A stretch of DNA of 64,000 nucleotides from Cristatella mucedo (lineage: Eukaryota > Bryozoa > Phylactolaemata > Cristatellidae), in contig WPIO01000004.1 in the NCBI GenBank assembly GCA_009760855.2, positions 694,001 to 758,000 on the forward strand, given 5' to 3'. This document shows positions 48,955 to 64,000 of this stretch, piece by piece (position 1 is the stretch's first letter; each line of letters opens with the position of its first letter). Under the pieces are notes generated by a model, which was given only the letters and a program-made list of their open reading frames with translations, had not been told where the DNA came from and did not search any database. A program made the translations under genes and the position numbers.

Positions 48955-49600
48955 CGTATCTCCGTCTGTAACTCCACAAAGCCATACAGACTTTGTGAGT
49001 GTTACGCAGGGGAGTTTTGTATAGCGCACTCACAGCCTAAGCGGCTATCGGTACGCATTCGGTAGCCAACAGACTTCATCTCACGCAACGAAGGGAAAGT
49101 GGGAAGCATAGCAGAGTCATGAGAGCAGTCGAGGTAGTGAGTAGCATGGCAGTAGCAGCTCAGGACCGCTGGGAAGGACGAGCCATAGTCGGCAGCGGGA
49201 GAGTGGCTGCCGTTGCGTAAGAATCGTGGGAGAGAGTTCCACAGTCGAGGACCTGCAGAGCTAAAGCTTCTGTTGCCAACTGTCTTTAAGCTGATTAATG
49301 GAGCAGCTAATTTATAGTCCATACAGGACCTGAGGGCACATGCAGGCTAAAACTGGTGCAGTAGTTCAGCAATGTATGGAGGAGCCGAGCCGTGGCGGGC
49401 CTTGTGGGTCATCGTAAGAACTTTGCTCTGTATTAATTGAGCAATCAGAAGCCATCCTAGCTCTTGTAGCAAAGGAGACACGTGGCCATTGCAGCCGTAT
49501 TCATAGCCAGCTGCAGTGGCCTAGTTGCTTTCTTTGGCAGCCCAGCCAGAAGGGAATTACAATAATCAAGCCGAGACAGAACTGAGGAGCTGGTTAATTT
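48955..49600 (-). mobile_element. LINE-C 3' fragment
   Basis: A minus frame NRSFSSAGPRLWNSLPRFL with flanking LINE-C sequence. The 5' edge has the LDYCN-type segment at about 49555-49575, next to the hAT/ZMYM1-like fossil. Confidence 0.82.
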
Positions 49601-49659
49601 TTTCGCCGGTCACCGTGGAAGGCAGCTCCTATTACTACGGCTACTGTATTCTTGCGTGC

Positions 49660-52600
49660 ATCTTTGGTCTCTCCAATCTATTGTCGGATGATATGGGAGG
49701 AATGAAGGCACGTGGCGCCCAGCTCAGAAAGCGAAAAGTCGAGAAGGAAGGAGCAGATCCAGGTCCAGCGTTCCAGGTAGTAGACGGTTTCTTGAAGAAG
49801 GCAAAGCTGAAGAGCAGTGAAGGCACCAGGAAAATGTTGACAAATGTCGCAGAGAGAAGAACAATTTGGGGAGGACGACAGCAAACAGGACAGCGATACA
49901 GGAGCGATGAGCAGGAATGAGGGAGGAATGAGTGCGGGGCAGAGGTTACGATATCGTAACTGGAGAAACGAGCACTATCTGCAATAGGTGCGAAATACTC
50001 ACGAAAAAACCTTTGGTCTGTGAAGAAGACGAAGACAGTCAACATTTGGACCACGGGTTGGGGTGGTGGGGTGGTGGGGTGCCAGCACTACCGCAGGAGA
50101 AGTAGATAGGGAATCTACTGCTCTATTTCCCAAGTGACCCTGAATGATACACTGGCTACCTGAAGTTCAACCACACCTCTGTTTTGCCCCACCATCCCGC
50201 AGCCACTTCGAACTGAACTAGTACTACGAGGATCAAGCAAGGTGTCCGAACAAAAAAAAGATCCATTTGCTGGAAAAGTTGGTCGAGCCATGAGCACAGC
50301 CTGGTTGAATTGGCAAAACGCTAATGTGCGTGACGTAATGTGTGTTAGCAGGACCTGGGTAGTTCTACTCTCCCTCAAAACTTTCGGCGCAAAAGTTTGA
50401 TTGCCACAGGAATTGGCTAAAGGGTTTAGCCAGTGGAGGAAACCTGAAAAACTGATTGCCCGTGAAAACAGCCCTTCTCATCGGCAGGCTTTCACCACGT
50501 GGACAGAAACACAGAGGAGACTTCTCAAAGTAAGTGGAGTAGACACCGCTGTCAAGGCACAAATCTTGTTGGAAAAACAACGACGGGCAAGAAGTCTTAA
50601 AGTGAGTTCTCAGCTGCATCAAGTTCTTTGTTTCTTCAAAACTGGCATTGCGTGGCAACCAAGAGAGTGCTGGCCTGGCTGATGAGAAAACGTTGAAAAC
50701 TCTATCGGACTTCTTTATCTTCTAGTTCAGTACGATCCTCTTCTGAAATCACAGCTGGACCACGCCAGACATAATTCAATGTAAGTCTCTTATCTGTCAC
50801 CTCAAACCCAAAATGAGTTTCTTAGTATACTTGCTACCATGGTCAGAGCTAGTGTACCCTGCAACACACGGCGAAAAAAGTACAATGGAATTATGTTTTA
50901 CTCAACTCCTAATTTGGCACACCGCGAGCAGTTGTCTGAAGTAATTAGACGTGATGATGTTAATTTTGCCAACAAAAAACAGTCATATTCAAAGAGTTTT
51001 CCTGGGATTTTTTCAAATATACGCCAAAGATGCTGCAGCAATTGAGGGTCTCATCTCGGACAAACTCGAATAGGACAAAATGTCCTTGCAAGATTGCAGG
51101 TCGTAGTGCTACGACAATGGAACAGTCACGTCTGGCCACCTGTCAGGTGTCCAAAAGAGAATACTGTCCAGAAATAAAAAGGCAATTTTTATAAACTGTG
51201 ATGATTACTCCTTGAACCTGGCAAGAGTTCATGCTGCAAGTCAATAATCCGCTGCCATTACCTTTTTTGGAACAATAGAGAACACCTACTTATCCTTTTC
51301 AAGATCAGCTGTGATGTGGGAAGAACTAAAGAAAGCCTTAGCCATCACTGTCAAACGTGAATCTGAAACAAGGTGGGGTGCAAGAATGGAGGCTTTCAAA
51401 ACTATCAATGATGGACTGAACAGCTTTGTAGGTCTTTGGAGCAACTTTCTGAGGACACAAGTGGAATACTTGAAACAAAAAAGTGAAGCTGACAGTCTCC
51501 TACATTGTATTTTAAACATTTGACCTTTTTGGGCCTGTAGCCATTTCGTAGCGCATCTTAAGGAAGATTGGCCGCATTCAAAAAATACTGCAGGATCCAA
51601 AGATGAACTTCAAAGACGTGAACTCTGGCGCCACAGTTGGTGCAAAACTCTGCAGCTAGGCTTGTCAGTCATGAGCATCGCAGCTGCCACATCGCACCAC
51701 TTCTCGCCGACCTGCACTGGCTCCAAGTCAAGCAAAGCATTGACTTCAAGGTTTTGTCACTCACTTCCAGGTCCCTTCATTCTTTGGCTCCAGCCTACCT
51801 ATCACATCTTCTTCCCCACCAGGCTTAGCATCGTTCCACCCGCTTTTCTGAATGTAACTGTTTAACCATACCTCGTGCAAACCTAAAATCCTTTGGTGAC
51901 CGTGCACTTAGTTTGTATGCTCCCAAAGCCTGGAACTCACTCCCGACCTGCGTCACGACATCTGCTGTACTGTCCATATTTAAAAAGAAACTAAAAACGC
52001 ATCTATTTATGACAGAATTTAGTGGGTCCCTGTGATTCATCCTTTTATGTGCTTATGCCAGCTGATACTGTTGCATGCTGCCACTAAGCACACTCGCATG
52101 CTAACCCCCTGTGCACGTCACCCCTAGCCATGTTATTATTGCTGTTTATTGAGCTTGCTACCACTTCGATCGTACTTCCTTCGCAGTAATTGTAAAGCGC
52201 CTAGAAAGAGATTGAGTTCTCTGAGGGCGCTTGATAATTATTACAAAGACGCCTCTTGTGACCTCTACTCTCTTGAGATTGAGTTGTCAAGACCTCGAGA
52301 AGACCTGCATCGAGAATAATTCCTAGATGCCAACAGGAGATGTGAATTGTGGGGAGTTACGTTTGAAAAAAGAATCACAAGGACTGAGATGCCTGGAGAA
52401 CTCGCTCAAGATGTCGGTCTCTCAGCAGAAGAGGAGATATCAAGAATACTTCAGGACAGCATAGACAATCTCCGACAAGAATTACAATTAGGTTTAACCG
52501 GCTCACAGATCTTGATGGCAAATTTGGTTTCTTGTTTGAAGTTGAGCAGCTTTTGAAGACACTTGACCAGACCAAACTCCGAAAGCAATGTCTAGATCTT

Positions 52601-53000
52601 GGATCATTCTATTGTTCAGAAGTTGATGGAATAGAGCATTTCCAAAAAAATATGTGACTGTAAAATGCTCCTTGTCACACGTCACGACTCGGTACCGAAG
52701 ACCCCATGGAACTCACATCTTTCATTGTAAGTTTTGGAGGAGACATCTCTCTTAATTTGAGAGTTGCCTTGCAAGCTCTTCTCACCGCAGCTGTATCAGT
52801 AGCCAGTTGTGAATATTCCTTAATAAAAAAGCTAAAGAGAGTCACGTCTTATCTAAAAGCATCAATGGTGCAAGATTGGCTTTCCGATTTGGCCTTGTAA
52901 AAGCATAGGGAAAGTAACTCAAGAAAATATTGACCTTCAAACTGTAGTAGACCAGTTTGCCACGTTCAAGGCCAGAACAATTCACCCAAGTTAAAGCCAT
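49660..53000 (+). pseudogene. hAT/ZMYM1-like transposase fossil, interrupted by a LINE
   Basis: Broken frames in order match the ZMYM1-type hAT transposase family (domesticated or mobile). There is a basic Lys-rich start (KRKVEKEGADPGPAFQVVDG, FLKKAKLKS, 49730-49815), ENSPSHRQAFTTWTETQRRL (50465-50525), a CYDNGTVTSGHLSGVQKRIL and NCDDYSLNLARVHAAS stretch across a frame change (51110-51245), and KRESETRWGARMEAFKTIND (51350-51410). Near the end are SRILQDSIDNLRQELQL (52440-52495) and an hAT dimerisation-type segment, VALQALLTAAVSVASCEYSL, IKKLKRVTSYL and VQDWLSDLAL (52755-52899). Many stops and frameshifts make it non-functional. A LINE-A 3' end sits at 51619-52243. I did not find terminal inverted repeats. 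Confidence 0.75.
51619..52243 (+). mobile_element. LINE-A 3' end nested in a hAT/ZMYM1-like fossil
   Basis: It starts near [20 protein letters not shown] and HLLPHQA and ends at ctctgagggcgcttgataat. The 8-mer CAAAGACG occurs on both sides (51611-51618 and 52244-52251), a possible target-site duplication. The transposase-like frame resumes after it. Confidence 0.85.
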
Positions 53001-53251
53001 GATAGCTACCTGTACTACAATTAATACAACTTTTTCGACTCGATGCGCCTCCTGGCCTTCTTTGTGCTTTGAATTTCGTCTATTGTGGAGCTATTTTGCA
53101 GCTATTTTTGACAAAGGGAAAGGCGCCGTTTGCAGCTTTGTCCTCGGGTGCTGACCGGTCTCACTTCGCCTTTGGCGGCGATGCAAGCAAACGCAAGGCT
53201 CATCAAACTTTTATCTCGGCCCTCGGTTTCGGGCTTCGGGCCGGCGTCGCC

Positions 53252-60819
<7,568 letters not shown>

Positions 60820-61076
60820 CTGCCTGCGATTAGTATATCCGGCGGCGGCGGAGGTGGTCTGCTGAGCGAGCCCTTGAGCAAGAAACCGCGGCTGACGCTG
60901 AAAGTCCCGGGAAGCTTTGGAGCACCGCTGGGGTAGCCACAGAGTTCTGGCTGACTAGAAGATAAGGAGAAGAATAGATTGGACACTCCGTTCCAAGCCT
61001 CCAGGTGGCTGAAGTGAGCAAATAGCTTCGCCTCGGCAGAGCTGACTGCAACTTCGCGTTCAAGTAGTATACCCAC

Positions 61077-61237
61077 GCGTAGTCATTTTGAGCCGCTTTA
61101 ACGAACAGCGGACGTCGCTAATTGGCTCCTTGTAGGGAAGGTTAGTCTTCTTAAGTGACAAACTCGTTCGATCGATATCTGGCGAAAAAGTGCCACCTAT
61201 GTAGTGTCCTTGCGGATTCAGATAGCCGTAATCAGTA
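61077..61237 (-). CDS. Candidate upstream iRhom exon (cytosolic N-terminus)
   Basis: An open frame on the minus strand reads ITDYGYLNPQGHYIGGTF, SPDIDRTSLSLKKTNLPY and KEPISDVRCSLKRLKMTT. A donor ACGC|GTGGGT in phase 1 would fit the phase-1 acceptor of exon A. The long (CT)n tract on this strand lies directly upstream. The 5' boundary is uncertain; an in-frame TGA lies just outside. iRhom cytosolic regions are poorly conserved, so similarity does not decide the matter. Assignment rests on position, strand, phase and codon-like composition. Confidence 0.35.
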
Positions 61238-61277
61238 ATGGCCAAGTCTCTCGATTGTCATGCTTACAGCCTATAGC

Positions 61278-61278
<1 letters not shown>

Positions 61279-61353
<75 letters not shown>

Positions 61354-61394
61354 AAGAGAGAGAGCGAGAGCGAGAGAGAGAGAAAGAGAGAGAG

Positions 61395-61478
<84 letters not shown>
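61279..61478. repeat. (GA)n microsatellite
   Basis: About 200 bp of GA with GCGA and AAAGA interruptions near the middle. On the minus strand it reads as a (CT)n tract just upstream of the candidate iRhom exon. Confidence 0.97.
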
Positions 61479-61480
<2 letters not shown>

Positions 61481-61539
61481 CAATCCTGCCACCCCAATCC
61501 TTACCCAATGTGCGCTCAAAAATAAGTGTTCCCTCGAGT

Positions 61540-63545
61540 CAGTTAAGGGTTCGACGAATTACCTCAATCCGCCGCAATCCACTCTCATTAGGGTAGCAAC
61601 GACCAGACGTAAGCTTTGCCGATTTTTCTCTGATATTGTAGTACACGTTCGAATTTATCTGTCCACAAAATTCTACGTCGGTGCGGGCGCACACGCACTT
61701 ATGCAAATGAGCTTTGACGCTGGACGCCTGTATGGCAATCCACTGCAATCCATTATAGTTCTCGTCAAATCCACCCAAATCTGCTGCAAATAGCTCCAAA
61801 AAGTCTGGAATATCAAACTACGCTACACGCACAATGTACCCAGAAAATTTTGCGCGATTCCGCTCACGCGTTTCACGATGTCCACTGAAATAAGATTGCA
61901 GTGGCCCAGGCCAATACCAAAATCTACCAAAATCCACTGCATTACACCATGCAACGAAAGAAATTCTGATCGAAAAGCTCCTTTTGGTATTGCATGTGAC
62001 AGTACACTCTGCGAAAATTGCATTAGAAAAATTTCACTTGCATTGGCACGGCCGTTCTCGTGCAATTCGCTGCAATCGATATCTGTAGCCCTGGCCAAAA
62101 CCGCAATCCACTTCAATCCACAGAATCCACCACATAAAAAAATCGAAATACATTGCGCCGAGCTCCAGTTTTGATTGCATATTAAAGTGCACCATGCTGT
62201 GTGCACAAACACATAAAATAAAATAAAATTGATTGTGCAACCTCGCACTGCGGCAATGGGCGGCAATCGCCTGATATGATCTGTAAAACTACCGCAATCC
62301 ACTCTATTCCACTACTAATCATCCTCAAACTGCCATCGAAAAGCTCTAATTGACATTGCATATAGGACTAGACTCAGTTCAAAGTGCATCCACAGAATTT
62401 CGCTCCATTGTGCACACGCGTTCTCATGCAATGAATTGCAATCGACTGCAACAATGCGGTCCCATACCGCAATCCACCTCAATCCACCGAAATCCGCTGC
62501 AATCTGCTACACAGCGACCAGAACACGTAAACTAGAAGCTCTAATTAGATTGCATGCTGCTCTGTTCTTCGGTTATTGTGTACTTGCATAACTTCATTTT
62601 AGTTGCCTCGGCCATTCTGCAGCAATGCACTGCAATCGACTGCAACTGCCGGGCCAGTACGTCAATGTACCGCAACCCCCCAAAAAACGACCAGAATATG
62701 TACACTTTAAGCTCTAATAGTGATTGCACGTTGCTCTAATTTTTGGTTATTGTGTGATCCCACAATTTCACTACAATCGCCCTTTTCATTCGGCAGCAAT
62801 GCACAGCAATTGACTGCAATGGCCCAGGCCAATACCTCAATTTACAGCAGTATGATGCAAAATGCCCTGAAATCGGTTTCGCAATGCTTCAATTTTTAAT
62901 GCATGTTACAAAGCACACTGGTTAAAGTCAACCACATCATTTTAAGCAATTGCACTTGTACAATCTCGGGCAATACATGGCAATCTACGGCAATTGCTCG
63001 GCTCGAAGCAGCAATCCACTACAATCCATGGCAAGTTGACAGTTCAACTTTGGGCACGCGTTCAACCTTGGGCAACCCATGTCAATCGACGGCAATTTCC
63101 AAAGACAATACAGCCATCTATGATTTTCTGTTACAATTACAAACAAAGCAGGTGGGAGATCACATTTTCTTGCGTAACAGTGTGCTGTATTTAAAGTGCA
63201 ACAGCATCCTATCAACCAATCTTTAATGTACATGCGAGGGCAATGTGCGGCAATCGACGGCAACGGCCTGGGAAAATACGGAAGATTACTGTATTGACAC
63301 GGGCCTTTGCCGTTAATTGTAATACAGCGACCGAGAGCTGGCATTATCTGTGAGATTTCCCAAGGAAACACAAAAAGTAGAGTACCTACGAGCGAGAAAT
63401 CTAAATGGGAGCGTCACCCGGCAGCGTCCAATCCATTTTTACTGAACCGATGTAGATTTCCGTATTTTCCCTCGGTCACTGTATCGCAATTAACGGCAAA
63501 GGCCCGTGTCAATACACAGCAATCTTGCGCCTCGTGCGTCTTTTA
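61540..63545 (-). repeat. GATTGC element, copy D3 (uninterrupted, about 2 kb)
   Basis: Reverse orientation of D2. Cores read caatgcactgcaatcgactg and variants, with recurring aagctctaat, ggttattgtgt and gaccagaa segments in between. It shows the pre-insertion sequence missing in D2, and ends in an inverted repeat at 63289-63519. Confidence 0.85.
63289..63519. repeat. Imperfect inverted repeat at the end of D3
   Basis: Arms 63289-63335 and 63471-63519 are reverse complements apart from a 2-nt indel and a few mismatches. Key part of the arm is tgacacgggcctttgccgtt. The spacer is about 135 bp. The DNA or RNA could fold into a long hairpin. Confidence 0.88.
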
Positions 63546-63609
63546 GTTGTTGCCAGTACACTTTTTGCTCCTATCCTGATAGATTGGCTGCCGCAGACGT
63601 AGCACAATG

Positions 63610-63905
63610 CGTCTTCAGGATGCTTGCCGCTGCAACGACAACTACTCTCCTACTGCCGACTGACTGTGGCACATCATTTTTCAGCGGTCCTGAGCTGCTA
63701 CTTCTACGCTACTCACTACCTCCGTTGCTCTCCTGACTCTGCTATGCTTCCCACTTTCTCTTTGTTGCGTGAGACGAAGTCTGTCGGCTACCGAATGCGT
63801 ACCGAAAGCCGCTTAGGCCGCGAGTGCGCGCTATGCAAAACTCTCCTGTGTAACACCCACATGGTCTTTACGGCTTTGTGGAGTTACTGACGGAGATACA
63901 TTATC
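63610..63905 (+). mobile_element. LINE-C 3' end
   Basis: Frame [40 protein letters not shown], then 3' end gttactgacggagatacatt. It ends about 100 bp before the window edge. Confidence 0.8.
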
Positions 63906-64000
63906 GATTCCATCTCAGAAAATGCAGATATGTGTTTTGTAAGTTAGCTTATTCTAGACTGAGGTGTTGTGCGTAATCCTCGCAATTTTATACTGTTATT

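Noticed and set aside
61204-61596. Arg/Glu frame and Ser/Leu frames around 61.2-61.6 kb
   Set aside because: Translation of the (GA)n microsatellite.

Overview
The window is eukaryotic nuclear DNA, almost certainly from an animal. It holds spliced genes with GT-AG introns, a tRNA gene, two LINE families, two tRNA-derived SINE families, DNA-transposon remnants and many long dinucleotide microsatellites. An iRhom gene argues for Metazoa. A complete DNA polymerase beta gene together with 4E-BP argues against flies and nematodes that lack POLB. The phylum cannot be fixed from sequence alone; a marine invertebrate is my best guess.

Layout. (1) 1-5276: the first coding exon of an epsin gene on the minus strand (ENTH domain start, 5013-5276). 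The rest of that gene runs off the left edge, and the intron is filled with repeats. (2) 5277-6063: a short interval between divergently transcribed epsin and POLB, probably a shared promoter. (3) 6064-30948: a full DNA polymerase beta gene on the plus strand. I could follow twelve coding exons with matching splice phases; they sum to 335 codons plus stop, the length of human pol beta. Intron 1 is about 10 kb and carries a degenerate LINE with endonuclease and RT, SINEs, and a foldback structure around a (CT)n tract. (4) 32049-38849: a three-exon 4E-BP gene on the minus strand, convergent with POLB, with the eIF4E-binding motif and a C-terminal TOS motif. (5) 39109-39180: tRNA-Thr(TGT). (6) 39.5-53 kb: a repeat-dense zone with LINE and SINE pieces, a hAT/ZMYM1-like transposase fossil, and a non-coding element built from about 170-bp degenerate monomers with GATTGC/GCATTGCC cores. 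(7) 53252-60819 or beyond: the 3' part of an iRhom (inactive rhomboid) gene on the minus strand. Four exons join in phase, and both catalytic positions of the rhomboid fold are replaced. (8) 61.3-63.9 kb: a large (GA)n tract, another copy of the GATTGC element, and a LINE tail.

The genes are unrelated housekeeping and signalling genes: endocytosis, base-excision repair, translational control, and ADAM17/EGFR-type trafficking. They do not form an operon-like unit. The most unusual material is the approximately 2-kb modular GATTGC element, present in three copies and two orientations, and the doubly substituted iRhom. All exon boundaries come from reading splice sites and protein similarity by eye; no search or alignment program was run.
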